A DNA stretch of 64,000 bases from NCBI RefSeq assembly GCF_900445265.1, contig NZ_UFTA01000002.1, positions 868,001 through 932,000 of the forward strand, read 5' to 3'. The translations under genes and the position numbers were made by a program. Shown one piece after another: positions 18,459 through 27,610 of the stretch. The DNA is from Anaerococcus octavius (GTDB taxonomy: Bacteria > Bacillota > Clostridia > Tissierellales > Peptoniphilaceae). The notes under the pieces were generated by a model. That model was not told the DNA's origin and did no database searches. It worked only from the letters and a program-made list of their open reading frames with translations. Position 1 is the stretch's first letter; every line of letters starts with the position of its first letter.

Positions 18459-19817
18459 TTATGCATTCTTTAATTGCAATTGCTTATGAACACTAATAGC
18501 AAAAGGAATCGTAATTATTGTTGTCAATGCATCCGATATTGCTTGAGCATATATCACACCATCTAATCCCATCATTTTGGGTAATAGTAAAATAACTGGT
18601 ATAAATACAATGCCTTGTCTTAGGGAATTTAAAAAAGCTCCAGCTAAGGCTTTACCTATTGCTAAATATAATGTTGCATAGGTAAATTGAAATCCAAATG
18701 TTATAAACATAATTACTGCTGCTCTTAAAGATGGAATTGCTATCCTTATTACATCCTTATCTTTTCCAAATACTGATAATATACTTGGTGCAAATAAATA
18801 TATAATAGCTGTCCAAACTATACAAAATAGAGTCGTCCATTTTATGCTCGCTTTTATCGCTTCTTGTACTCTTCCATAATTTTTAGCTCCGTAATTAAAA
18901 CCTGCTATAGGTTGTAATCCTTTCATATATCCTGCTACTACATTTGTACCAAGAGTTACTATTCTAAGAACTATTCCCATTGCTGCTATTGCTTCCTCTC
19001 CATAAAAAGAAGCAGCATAAGATATTTTACTTATTGCTATGGTTTGCAAAATCTGAAGTATTAATAGAGATATTCCTATTTTTAGTATTTCTTTATAAAT
19101 TGCAAGTGTAGGTTTGAAGTTAGGTATTTTAATTTTAATTAAATTTTTATCTCCTATAAAGTAAACAAAATACATCAAACTAGTTATAGCTCTAGCTATT
19201 AGTGTTGCAATTGCAGCACCTTTCACTCCTAAATTTAATTTAAAGATGAATATCGGATCTAAAATTATATTTGATATAGATCCTACAATCATTGCTTTCA
19301 AGGAGATTTTGGCTGCTCCTTGTGAAACTGCTAAATTTCCTAAAGTAACATTTACCGCTCCTAAAACTCCACCTATTATAAACAGACTAGTATATGTTTT
19401 AGCAAGTTCCATAATAACTGGAGTCGCTCCCATAAACTTCATCACACTATCTAAAGAGTAAAATAACACAATTGCTGTTATTATCGCCATAATAGCGTTA
19501 GAAAATAAAGAAACTGTAGCTACAATATTTGCTTTTTTGTTATTTTTCGCTCCTAATAATCGTGAAATATAAGAGCCTGCTCCTGCTCCAAATGTTAATC
19601 CTATTCCTAAAAAGATAAGTTGAATTGGAAATGCAACTGAAACGGCAGCTACAGCTTCTTTCCCAAGTCCCGAAACAAAATAGGTATCTACAACATTGTA
19701 TAACGCTGCTACCAATAAGCTAATAACCATAGGAATCCCAAGCTTAAAGAGTGCTTTATCAATATTTTCTTCTTTCAATATTTTTATTCTATTTTCATTC
19801 ATTTTATTATTCTCCAT
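18459..19817 (-). CDS. MATE family multidrug/cation antiporter
   Basis: A 452-residue protein with twelve membrane segments in two similar halves. It has the MATE blocks LGIPMVISLLVAALYNVVDT near the N-terminus and YMKGLQPIAGFNYGA in the second half. It would export drugs or cationic compounds using Na+ or H+. It is preceded by an unusually long structured leader (19818-20118) with a terminator and a leader peptide, which suggests induction by a ribosome-targeting drug. It is followed by the AraC/GyrI gene. Confidence 0.92.
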   Translation of the reverse strand: MENNKMNENRIKILKEENIDKALFKLGIPMVISLLVAALYNVVDTYFVSGLGKEAVAAVSVAFPIQLIFLGIGLTFGAGAGSYISRLLGAKNNKKANIVATVSLFSNAIMAIITAIVLFYSLDSVMKFMGATPVIMELAKTYTSLFIIGGVLGAVNVTLGNLAVSQGAAKISLKAMIVGSISNIILDPIFIFKLNLGVKGAAIATLIARAITSLMYFVYFIGDKNLIKIKIPNFKPTLAIYKEILKIGISLLILQILQTIAISKISYAASFYGEEAIAAMGIVLRIVTLGTNVVAGYMKGLQPIAGFNYGAKNYGRVQEAIKASIKWTTLFCIVWTAIIYLFAPSILSVFGKDKDVIRIAIPSLRAAVIMFITFGFQFTYATLYLAIGKALAGAFLNSLRQGIVFIPVILLLPKMMGLDGVIYAQAISDALTTIITIPFAISVHKQLQLKNA

Positions 19818-19846
19818 TTCTCAATATATAACTTCCAATATTTATG

Positions 19847-19887
19847 CAAGAAAAAAAGGCATAAATACAATACAGTATCTGCCTTTT
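19847..19887 (-). terminator. Attenuator terminator ahead of the MATE gene
   Basis: On the minus strand AAAAGGCA (19880-19887) pairs with TGCCTTTT (19854-19861) and is followed by seven T, just 30 bases before the MATE start. A terminator between leader and gene would stop most transcripts unless it is prevented from folding. Confidence 0.8.
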
Positions 19888-20028
19888 GCTTGAAAATATA
19901 ACAAAAGACTACAAACAAAACATTGCCAGTAGCCTTTTACATTTAGTTATATATCGAGAAATGCACACCAAAATAAAGCCATATCAATGACTTGACTGTG
20001 TATTTCCCGATGAAATCTTAAATGCAAT
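19888..20028 (-). promoter_or_regulatory. Structured attenuation leader of the MATE gene
   Basis: Apart from the terminator, a 10-bp hairpin (AAAAGRCTAC type, arms 19903-19912 and 19929-19938) carries AAAAGGCTA, which could pair with the terminator's 3' arm instead and act as an antiterminator. Further upstream, a perfect 10-bp stem CTCTGTACAA/TTGTACAGAG (20040-20076 region) overlaps the end of the leader peptide and competes with a CCGATGAAA/TTTCATCGG pairing. This is the layout of ribosome-mediated attenuation. Confidence 0.65.
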
Positions 20029-20118
20029 CTATTTGCTATACTCTGTACAATGTTTCATCGGTTTTATTTGTACAGAGCTAAGCTTGTTCTTAGGATGATT
20101 TTTTAATAAAATAATCAT
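20029..20118 (-). CDS. 29-residue leader peptide of the MATE attenuator
   Basis: An ATG at 20118 with AGAGG seven bases upstream opens a 29-codon frame starting MIILLKNHPKNKL and ending MKHCTEYSK. Its last codons lie inside the 10-bp stem that controls the next structures. The product is too short to be a normal protein; stalling of a ribosome here would change leader folding. A TATAAT box lies close upstream (about 20139-20144). Confidence 0.6.
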   Translation of the reverse strand: MIILLKNHPKNKLSSVQIKPMKHCTEYSK

Positions 20119-20477
20119 AAGTATACCTCTTACAATTTATTATATTAGTTTTAGATAAATATTTCTACTGAAAAAGTTAAATATATATTTTATCAATAAT
20201 TTTCATCTTTTAATACTTAAATTTTGTCAGCACTTCTTATTGACTTTTAACCTTTAAGCAAACACTATCACTATTTTATTTTCTGAATCATTATTTGCTA
20301 TTGCTTACTCAAATATAATTATTGGGGAATCTTTAAACATAGGTCTTGAAATTGATATTCTTTGTTTTTCCATTTGACGGACTTACTCCACCCATATTAA
20401 TAACAAATATCAATATTTTTGAATTTCGCCATTTATGTTAACCGCGAAGAAAATATCATAGATATAAAGTTGAATAG
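20119..20477. other. Upstream region of the MATE leader
   Basis: It contains the TATAAT-like box of the leader. Otherwise only short frames with many stops are present between here and the VanZ pseudogene. I recognised no gene remnant. Confidence 0.4.
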
Positions 20478-21049
20478 TCACAACATAATCAATATCGTAA
20501 TAATCCATAAAATTACTGACTCATAAAAGTTATACTTAGATTTTACTTGACATTTTTCAATCAATGACTCAGAAAAAAAGCCATTGAGCAATTTGTATAT
20601 ACCATATCCTAAATCTGATCCAACAGTATTAGTAATCAAGTCATTTACATCTGTAGTTCCAAAACCAAAGATTTGAGTGATTTCTATGGACAATGAAAAG
20701 ATAAATCCAAGCAATAAACCTTTAGATAAACTATTGTATTTCTGATAAAGTAAAGGTAGAAAAAATCATAACGGAAGAAACAAAATTATATTTAAAATTG
20801 TATCTTTTTGTTCTCTAATCATATCTATAAACTGTATTAATGAAAATTTAGTCGAAAAATTTGGTTTTAAACAAATACCTGTCGAAGCTGAAACTCCAGC
20901 AAAATAAAAAGAAAATATAAAAGTTAAAATTATGTGACCTTTGCTTTGCCTATTGCCAAATAATTTTAATACTATAAAATATAATATTAATATCACCGTG
21001 ATAGGTGATATCCACTTATTGCGTGACTAAAAATAAATTCCCAATCCAT
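20478..21049 (-). pseudogene. VanZ-family protein, broken
   Basis: The gene starts at an ATG (21049) with GGAGGAC ahead and reads MDWEFIFSHAISGY. After a frame change it continues through VanZ features: FSLIQFIDMI, NIILFLPL, then an in-frame TGA near 20766, FFLPLLYQKYN, and GFIFSLSIEITQIFGFGTTD, NDLITNTVGSDLGYG. One frameshift and one nonsense codon separate it from a full VanZ-like membrane protein (low-level glycopeptide resistance family). The stops look recent because the rest of the frame is well kept. Confidence 0.85.
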
Positions 21050-21164
21050 AAAAAGTCCTCCAGTGTTTTTTTATAAATACATTATTAAAAGATTCCTCTT
21101 TATATTTTCTAAATTTTAACCTCTTTAAGCTTAACTCACTAGATTTCAACAATCTTAAAATATT

Positions 21165-21229
21165 AGGGGTTTGAAAGCACATAAGTGAGAATATATCAAT
21201 TATGATTTATTATATAATTCTGGAGCAAA
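21165..21229 (-). repeat. Mobile-element end sequence, copy 2
   Basis: Matches the block at 10486-10582 (GCTTTCAAA against GCTTTTGAG, ATATTCTCAC, TATAATAAAT) together with the adjoining terminator, but lacks the rlmD tail beyond it. It probably came from duplication of the transporter module ends or from an older insertion. Confidence 0.55.
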
Positions 21230-21259
21230 GAAAAAACAGCCCTATATAACAAGAGCTGT
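21230..21259 (-). terminator. Terminator of the LanFEG-type operon
   Basis: ACAGC (21236-21240) pairs with GCTGT (21255-21259), followed by a T-run on the minus strand. It lies about 108 bases past the last permease stop and is a near copy of 10583-10608. Confidence 0.7.
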
Positions 21260-21366
21260 CTACATTTATTGTATAATATAGTGTTTGAAAATATCATTAA
21301 CCTTTACCTACATGGTTTCTTTACGTCTATATTTTTTTGGAAAAAATAATTATTACTTTTATTAAA

Positions 21367-22140
21367 CTACCATCCTTTTTTTAATGATTGTTTCTTCTTT
21401 TCTCTTTTACTCCATTCTCCTTCTTTAGAATTAATCAACAGAATAGTTGATAAAATTATTATGGATACTAAACTAATAATACAAATACTCTTATTCCAAT
21501 TAACTGCACTATCATAACTTCGATAATTTATTAGTCCAAGACTTGCAGTAATAGGATACATATTTGCCAAAGTCATACTACCTACTGCAAACATTCCTCC
21601 ATAACCGTATACGAAAGATAGAATAGCTCCTATCATATAACCATTAGACAATCTACTGGTTAAAATAATAACTGGCAATACTGCTATATATAAAAATAAG
21701 CAATTTAATGTGATCTGTATAAATGCTTGTCCTACTAGTTGCACAGAGAAGCCTGGAAACTTAACCAAAAATTCTGCAATTACTGTAAACAATGTACAAA
21801 CAATACCTAAAAAAATAGCAATTAAGCCACAAACTAATAGTTTTCCAAATAACAATTTTCGATAAGAAATGGGAACTACTTTTATATTTTTTAATGTATC
21901 GTCTTTTTGCTCTCTTGCTATAATATATCCTGCAATTAACGTAATACACATAGGGAAAATAGTGGACATATTATTCTTGATTACCTGTTCAATCAAATAA
22001 GTAAAGTCCCATGTAGAGCCATCATTTGCCATTGATGTGAACAATGTCAATACAACCGAAAGAAGCATTAGTATAATTCCTGCCCATATAAAATTGTATC
22101 TTTTTAGTTTTATTAATTCAGCTTTTAGAATACGACGCAT
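21367..22140 (-). CDS. Lantibiotic-immunity type ABC permease (LanG-like)
   Basis: A 257-residue protein with six membrane segments and the N-terminal block MRRILKAELIKLKRYNFIWAG typical of EpiG/MutG-like immunity permeases. It is the last of three genes (ATPase 22921, permease 22143, this one 2 bases further on). The complex would expel a lantibiotic from the membrane of the producing or resistant cell. No lantibiotic structural gene is visible nearby. Confidence 0.82.
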   Translation of the reverse strand: MRRILKAELIKLKRYNFIWAGIILMLLSVVLTLFTSMANDGSTWDFTYLIEQVIKNNMSTIFPMCITLIAGYIIAREQKDDTLKNIKVVPISYRKLLFGKLLVCGLIAIFLGIVCTLFTVIAEFLVKFPGFSVQLVGQAFIQITLNCLFLYIAVLPVIILTSRLSNGYMIGAILSFVYGYGGMFAVGSMTLANMYPITASLGLINYRSYDSAVNWNKSICIISLVSIIILSTILLINSKEGEWSKREKKKQSLKKGW

Positions 22141-22142
22141 CT

Positions 22143-22937
22143 CTATTCCCCCCTCTTCTTATATAAATAATCTATAAGTATAAATGATAGTATTGCTGTA
22201 ATACTTAAAATCAAAACTACTTGAGATGTTGAAGGGATTAAGCCTGTTAATTCTTCCAAGTTCATTTTGATTCCATGTGCTGCCATATCTCCCGCACCCC
22301 AGAATGTAGTTAAAGGAGTAGGAAGAGTCCACAAAGTCATCTTTGGTAAAGTATCATATAAAGCTGTAGCACTCATATTTAGTACACTGTAAAAAATACA
22401 AATCAAAACAGAAAATATATAACTTTTACTGAAAAAAACTACTAGTACAATAAGGGGTAATGTTCCAGCTGTAATAAAAATTCCTGTTTCAAGTGCTAAC
22501 AACAATTTATATCCAATACCATATATTTCTGTAGTAAAGCTTCCACATATAAATGTTGCAAATGTAGATGCGACACAAAAAATTGCTCCAAAAATAAATA
22601 ATACAATAATCTTAGCAAGTATCATTTGTGTACTTGTTACGGGAATTGTCCTTAAATTTTTAAATGTATCATTATCTCTTTCCATAAAAAATAAAATAGC
22701 AGCTATCACACCTATAATACAAGGTAACAAAAATTGTACTCCATATCCTAAAACCATATTAAATAGTCCATCAAAAGCATCTTTTTTATCAGCATATCGT
22801 TCTAGCATATTGGGCGTAGTCATTAAATAAGTTAAAGGAACTGGAAATAAAAAAGCTGATATAACCACAAATAAAATGAACTTTTTCCTTTTTAATTTCC
22901 AAAACTCACACTTAATCAAATCAAGCAATTCCTTCAC
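22143..22937 (-). CDS. Lantibiotic-immunity type ABC permease (LanE-like)
   Basis: A 264-residue protein with six membrane segments starting MKELLDLIKCEFWKLKRKK, like EpiE/MutE. It overlaps the ATPase gene by 17 bases and is followed by the second permease after 2 bases, so stoichiometric synthesis of a heterodimer is likely. Confidence 0.83.
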   Translation of the reverse strand: MKELLDLIKCEFWKLKRKKFILFVVISAFLFPVPLTYLMTTPNMLERYADKKDAFDGLFNMVLGYGVQFLLPCIIGVIAAILFFMERDNDTFKNLRTIPVTSTQMILAKIIVLFIFGAIFCVASTFATFICGSFTTEIYGIGYKLLLALETGIFITAGTLPLIVLVVFFSKSYIFSVLICIFYSVLNMSATALYDTLPKMTLWTLPTPLTTFWGAGDMAAHGIKMNLEELTGLIPSTSQVVLILSITAILSFILIDYLYKKRGE

Positions 22938-23844
22938 CCCCTGTCACACGCTTGAAGTAGTCTTCAAGGTTTTCTTCATATGTGTGTGCTTCCGATACTT
23001 CAATATCATTTTTCACAAATGAAGTTATTATCTTCTCAATAGGTAATTCAAGATTATATAATTTTAATTTATTATTATTTTCAATATCAAACTGTGTTTC
23101 TCCAAATGTTTGCTCTAAAATTCTTGCTGCTTGTGGTGCATTAGAAACAATGAAACGTGTATGCTTATTACTCTTTTTTTCTAAATCTTCAAGACTAGAT
23201 TCTTCTAATAATATGCCTTTGTCGATAATTCCTACATCATCTGCTAAAAGTTGTATTTCAGATAGTATATGACTTGATATTAATATTGTTTTTCCTCTTT
23301 TTTTACAAAAATCTAAAATAAATGAACGTATTTCTGCAATACCAATTGGGTCTAAGCCATTAATGGGCTCATCAAGTATTAGGATTTCTGGATCATGCAT
23401 AATTGCAAGAGCAATTGCAAGTCTTTGTTTCATTCCCAAGGAATACTCGGAAAATAGTTTTTTGTCATTATATGGTAGCCCTACTAAATCCAACGAATCC
23501 TTAATAGCATTGCGATTTGGAACGCCTCTTAGCGTCTCAAAAATACGCAAATTTTCCGTAGCAGTTAAATTAGGATAAAATCCTGGAGATTCAATTAAAC
23601 TTCCTATTCGTGGAAGGGTCTTTTTCTCATTTCCTTTAAGTGGTTTTCCAAATACATAAACTTCTCCGCTAGATGGTTCAGTTAAATCTAACAACATCTT
23701 CATTGTTGTAGTTTTACCTGCTCCATTCCTCCCTAAAAGTCCATATATTCTTCCTTTTTTGACATGGATATTTAGATTATCAACACTTTTTTGTTCTCCA
23801 TAAATTTTTGTCAGATTTTTAGTTTCTATAATATAATCACTCAC
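22921..23844 (-). CDS. Lantibiotic-immunity type ABC ATPase (LanF-like)
   Basis: A 307-residue ATPase. It has Walker A GRNGAGKTT (38-46), signature YSLGMKQRLAIALAI, Walker B ILILDEPINGLDP and the switch SSHILSEI. The GTG start has AAAGGAGG upstream. The promoter upstream carries four 11-bp direct repeats, the expected site of the OmpR-type regulator at 24900. Confidence 0.92.
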   Translation of the reverse strand: MSDYIIETKNLTKIYGEQKSVDNLNIHVKKGRIYGLLGRNGAGKTTTMKMLLDLTEPSSGEVYVFGKPLKGNEKKTLPRIGSLIESPGFYPNLTATENLRIFETLRGVPNRNAIKDSLDLVGLPYNDKKLFSEYSLGMKQRLAIALAIMHDPEILILDEPINGLDPIGIAEIRSFILDFCKKRGKTILISSHILSEIQLLADDVGIIDKGILLEESSLEDLEKKSNKHTRFIVSNAPQAARILEQTFGETQFDIENNNKLKLYNLELPIEKIITSFVKNDIEVSEAHTYEENLEDYFKRVTGGEGIA

Positions 23845-23873
23845 TAGATTTACCTCCTTTTATTTGTAATTAC

Positions 23874-23930
23874 ATTATATATTACTATCCTTGCATTAAC
23901 CTTATATTAACCTTGCATTAACCTTGCAAT
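23874..23930 (-). promoter_or_regulatory. Regulated promoter with four 11-bp direct repeats
   Basis: Reading the plus strand, units begin at 23891, 23902, 23913 and 23924, with TTGCATTAACC as consensus and an exact 11-bp period, so all face the same side of the helix. A TATAAT (minus strand, 23874-23879) lies 12 bases downstream, so the repeats replace the -35 region. This is a typical activation site for OmpR-family regulators such as those of lantibiotic immunity operons. Confidence 0.82.
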
Positions 23931-23957
23931 AAAAAAGTCCTTGTAAAAACAAGAACT
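23931..23957 (-). terminator. Terminator after the sensor kinase
   Basis: An 8-bp stem with one wobble (arms 23936-23943 and 23950-23957) has six T on the minus strand. It ends the regulator-kinase transcript just before the regulated promoter. Confidence 0.82.
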
Positions 23958-23963
23958 AAAATT

Positions 23964-24896
23964 TTATTTATATCTATTCGGTGTCGTATTAAATTGAATT
24001 ATGAAATTTGTAAATTCTCCTTCTTTACTTTCTACGCTTATTTCTCCTTGCATAACTTCAACCATTTGCTTTACAATAGCAAGTCCAAGTCCACTTCCTT
24101 TTCTACTTCTTCCTGCATCGCATTTATAGAGACGGTCAAAAATATATGGTAAATTAGTATCAGAAATACCTATTCCATTATCTTTTATAGAAATAAATAC
24201 TCGTCCATCATTGTTAGAAATACTAATGTATAACTTAGAAGCTTTACTGTGACTTATTACATTTTGTAGTAGATTATTTATTATCCTTCCATACTTATCT
24301 CTATCAATTTTTATAAAAATTGGTCTTTCAGGCATATCTATTTCAAAATCAATATCATTTTCTTCTAGTATAGGAATCCAATCTCTTAAAATACGTCTAG
24401 TTAATTCAATTACTTCTACGTTTTCTATTAATAACTCAATTTCACTTGATTGTAATTTAAACCATTCAAAAAGTATATCTATATATTCTTTCAAATCATA
24501 AGCTTTAGATCTAGCAATTTGAAAATACTCATCACCTTCTTTTCCATTTACAACTCCTTTATCAATAGCATCTAAGTAACCTATCAAGGTAGTAAGTGGT
24601 GTTCTTAAATCATGTGAAAGACTAGTCATTAATTCTTTATTTGTCTCACTATCTATCTTTAAATCTGATATTTCTTTTTCTAGCTGGTATACTATAGCAT
24701 TAATCTTAAATGCAATATCAGACGTGATTTCATCATTAGAGGCAAGTATCTTATGACCTACTTCACCTGAAATCATATCTGTTAAAATAGAATCCATATT
24801 TTTTATTTGTCTTTTTACTTTTTTATTTTTATTGTATTGAAGAATATTAAAAACTATGGAAATAAAAAATAAAATTATTAATATTTTATTAGCCAC
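23964..24896 (-). CDS. Sensor histidine kinase of the LanFEG-linked system
   Basis: A 310-residue kinase with a GTG start. One membrane segment lies at residues 4-20, then a short linker, H-box SLSHDLRTPLTTL (His96), N-box NNLLQNVISHS, and G-boxes DNGIGI and GSGLGLAIVK. It has almost no outside loop, so it belongs with short kinases that sense inside the membrane or through a partner. It begins 3 bases after the regulator stop. Confidence 0.92.
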   Translation of the reverse strand: MANKILIILFFISIVFNILQYNKNKKVKRQIKNMDSILTDMISGEVGHKILASNDEITSDIAFKINAIVYQLEKEISDLKIDSETNKELMTSLSHDLRTPLTTLIGYLDAIDKGVVNGKEGDEYFQIARSKAYDLKEYIDILFEWFKLQSSEIELLIENVEVIELTRRILRDWIPILEENDIDFEIDMPERPIFIKIDRDKYGRIINNLLQNVISHSKASKLYISISNNDGRVFISIKDNGIGISDTNLPYIFDRLYKCDAGRSRKGSGLGLAIVKQMVEVMQGEISVESKEGEFTNFIIQFNTTPNRYK

Positions 24897-24899
24897 ACT

Positions 24900-25592
24900 T
24901 TAAACCTTCCCATTGAAACGATATCCTACACCTTTAACTGTTTGAATATAAACTGGTAAACTTGTGTCTTTTTCTATCTTTTTTCTTATTCGGCTTATTA
25001 TTGCCATAATATTGCTATCATCATAGAAATAATCCTCGTCCCATACTTCTTCATAAATCATTTGCTTAGTAAGTATTTTTCCTTGATTTCTTATTAGATA
25101 AATTAGAATATCATATTCCTTAGGCGACAATTCAAAAGTTCCTAGGTCTGTGCTTACTGTTCGATTATTTGTATCTATTTCTAAACCTTTAAATGCTAAT
25201 ACTGACTTAGCTTTTGATCCACTATAAAAATTTGCATATCTTCTTAGTAAAGAAACAACTCGTGCAATTAATTCATCCATATCAAAAGGCTTGGTAAGAT
25301 AATCATCTGCTCCAGATTTTAGTCCAATAACTTTTGATTTAGTATTATTTTTTGCTGTTAACATTAGTATTGGAACATCACTAATTTCTCTAATTCTTTC
25401 CAATGTTTCGAAACCATCCATTCCAGGCATCATTATATCTAGTATTATAGTTTGATAATCGAATTTCTCTAATTTTTTTAAGGCAGAAGTCCCTGAGTAG
25501 CAATAGTCTGCGTCTATCTCCTCATGAATCAAACTTTGTTTTATAAGATTACATAATTCCTTATCATCATCTACGATTAATATTTTATACAT
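24900..25592 (-). CDS. Response regulator, OmpR family
   Basis: A 230-residue regulator. The receiver domain has DDD at 8-10, phosphoacceptor Asp52 (ILDIMMPGMDG) and LTKPFD. A C-terminal winged helix follows (ELSPKEYDILIYL, TVKGVGYRF). It is co-transcribed with its kinase; its target is most likely the 11-bp repeat promoter at 23874-23930. Confidence 0.94.
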   Translation of the reverse strand: MYKILIVDDDKELCNLIKQSLIHEEIDADYCYSGTSALKKLEKFDYQTIILDIMMPGMDGFETLERIREISDVPILMLTAKNNTKSKVIGLKSGADDYLTKPFDMDELIARVVSLLRRYANFYSGSKAKSVLAFKGLEIDTNNRTVSTDLGTFELSPKEYDILIYLIRNQGKILTKQMIYEEVWDEDYFYDDSNIMAIISRIRKKIEKDTSLPVYIQTVKGVGYRFNGKV

Positions 25593-25667
25593 ACAATTCC
25601 TATCATCTTCTGTTTAGTATCATATTATATCTATGAATATCTCAAATTAATCAAATAGCTTTTATTA

Positions 25668-25706
25668 CTATTGTTCTATCAAAACCACCATCTCCACGTG
25701 GCTTGA
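25668..25706 (-). pseudogene. rlmD 3'-end remnant C (attachment-site-like)
   Basis: Minus-strand reading SSHVEMVVLIEQ and stop, the tail of an RlmD-type methyltransferase with no upstream gene. The core CCACGTGGAGA lies at 25691-25701 and is preceded by ACTCAAG as in remnant A. Confidence 0.72.
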
Positions 25707-25755
25707 GTAGTCAGTATGTATAAAATTTGAGATTTTTCAAAAGCCTCTTATGTTG
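25707..25755 (-). repeat. Mobile-element end sequence, copy 3
   Basis: The sequence upstream of remnant C (AGGCTTTTGAAAAAT, AAATTTTAT, ATACTGACTACTCAAG) matches that upstream of remnant A with few changes, which extends the similarity well beyond the coding core. Confidence 0.6.
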
Positions 25756-25784
25756 AAATATATCCATAACTTATAGGTAGTCCA

Positions 25785-27025
25785 TTATAAATCTAAACTA
25801 TCCTTATTTAACAAAAAGTCAAATAAATTAATAGTGAGTATTCCATTTTCATCTAAAAATGGTTTTACTCGATCTTTTACGATGATTATTTTCTTAAATG
25901 AGTCATCAATATTTAACAAGGACGATTTTTCTTGATTTATTTTTTCTATGGATGGAAGGCTATATGCAGATTGAATATAATATCTTTTACTTCCAAGATT
26001 GGCTATAAAATCAACTTCCAACTGTTTCTTTACATCTTTATTATTAACATTTTCCCTTTTCATGACCATTCCTACATCAACCATATAGCCACGATATTTT
26101 AGTTCATTATAAATAATATTTTCCATTAGGTGGGTTGGTTCTATCTGCCTAAAATTTAATCTTGCATTTCTAAGTCCTACATCTTCAAAGTATATCTTAT
26201 AAGGCGTGCCTATATATTTCTCCCTTTAACATCATATCTATATACTCTTTTTAAGATAAAAGAGTCTTCAAAGTAGCCTATAAACTTATCAATTGTATTT
26301 GCAGAAATTTTAGATTTTTTTATGGACTTAAAAGTTGAAGCTATTCTACTTGGATTAGTAAGACTTGAAATACCTGATGCTAAAATATTGAGTAAATTTT
26401 CTAGTTCAGAAGTTAAGCGTATATCATACCTATGAACAATATCTCGCAAATATACATTTTCGAGTTGCCCCTTTAGATAGTTCATCTTATCTTCATCCGT
26501 TTTCATTAAAGCTCCAGCTGGTAAACTGCCGTAAACTTGATATTCAACAAAAATGCCTTCTTTGTCACCATCATAAGTTTGAAGAAATCAGAAAATACAA
26601 GCGGCATAATATGAATTTCATCGCCCCTACCTGCAAACTCAGTTATGACATCTTTAGATAAGAATCTAGAATTACTCCCAGTAATATAAACATCAAAATT
26701 ATATTGACGCAAAAACTCATTTAAGACTTGCTCAAAAGATTTAAGCAATTGAACTTCATTTAAGAGGATATAAAATTTATAGTTGTCATTAGTTTGGCTC
26801 ATGATATAGTCTAAAAATTTTTTAGGATCTACTAATCTTTCACCGCTTAATACATCTAAATCCATTAAATCTTCGCCAATTTTTAATAAATCACTACCTG
26901 AATCAAAGGCAAATTTTATAATATGGTTTTCATCAACGCCACTTTGGGTCAAGTGATTATAAAATAGATTATTAAGTAAATAAGGTTTACCACTTCTTCC
27001 TATTTAGAATTATTTCCATTTTGGA
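25785..27025 (-). pseudogene. AAA ATPase with DUF4143-like C-terminus, broken
   Basis: Three or more pieces of one ATPase lie in order. An N-terminal piece carries the P-loop-like IGRSGKPYLL (near 27000) in a different frame from its neighbours; the middle (26506-26952) reads LNEVQLLKSFEQVLN; then 26210-26506 (RYDIRLTSELENLL) and the C-terminal nuclease-like part 25785-26126 (KKQLEVDFIANLGSKRYYIQ) ending FDFLLNKDSLDL. Frameshifts and stops separate them. Such archaeal-type ATPases are common and often decay; no function is left. Confidence 0.85.
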
Positions 27026-27610
27026 ACTTAATCTAGGTATATTGTAAATGATAAGTCCATGTAATTCAACTCTATTTAGGAATAATTCCACAATGAACAT
27101 ATTCTTAAATAAGTTTTTAATGTCATTAAAGTATTTGCTCTATTTTTGTTCAAGTATTTGGTCATTTTTTATGACATAATACTTATAGAACAAGCTCTTG
27201 TCACATGTGGTGAGACTATTTTTTGAATTCACAAGACCAGAAATGGTCCGCATTGTTAAAAGGCGTGTCTTGTACTGTTGATTTTATTGTATATTTACTT
27301 TTTTTCTTGTCAGTTTTCTATTTCAACTTCAACTGAAGATTTAAATATTACTTTAAGCTTTTCATCATAAACTATAATTTTTTTCTATTGAAAGTTAATT
27401 TGTAATTGAAACCATCTCTTGCGTTTGCTATTACATTAATATTAATAATTGTAATTACATTTGCATTAATGTCAAAATTAGCATTAACAGCTAACGTTAT
27501 AAAAATTAATACTACAAACTCCTAGGCTCAATACCATCAGCTTGTATCACCGGTCTGTTTTTTCATTTTCAATATACATAAATTTACCTCCTTTAAATTT
27601 TTAATAAATT
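27026..27610. other. Gene-free debris region
   Basis: Only short frames with many stops. A minus-strand piece near 27140-27260 reads RTISGLVNSKNSLTTCDKS and continues about 20 residues to a stop at 27143; I do not recognise it. A GGAGG site with MYIENEKTDR and a stop lies near 27580. Both look like the ends of lost genes. Confidence 0.45.

Noticed and set aside
20029-20118. The 29-codon frame as a bacteriocin or toxin peptide.
   Set aside because: Its end overlaps competing RNA stems leading to a terminator before a resistance-type gene, which fits a leader peptide better.
23881-23930. The 11-bp repeats as a short tandem repeat of no function.
   Set aside because: Their place immediately before a TATAAT of an ABC operon, beside an OmpR-type regulator, makes a regulatory site more likely.
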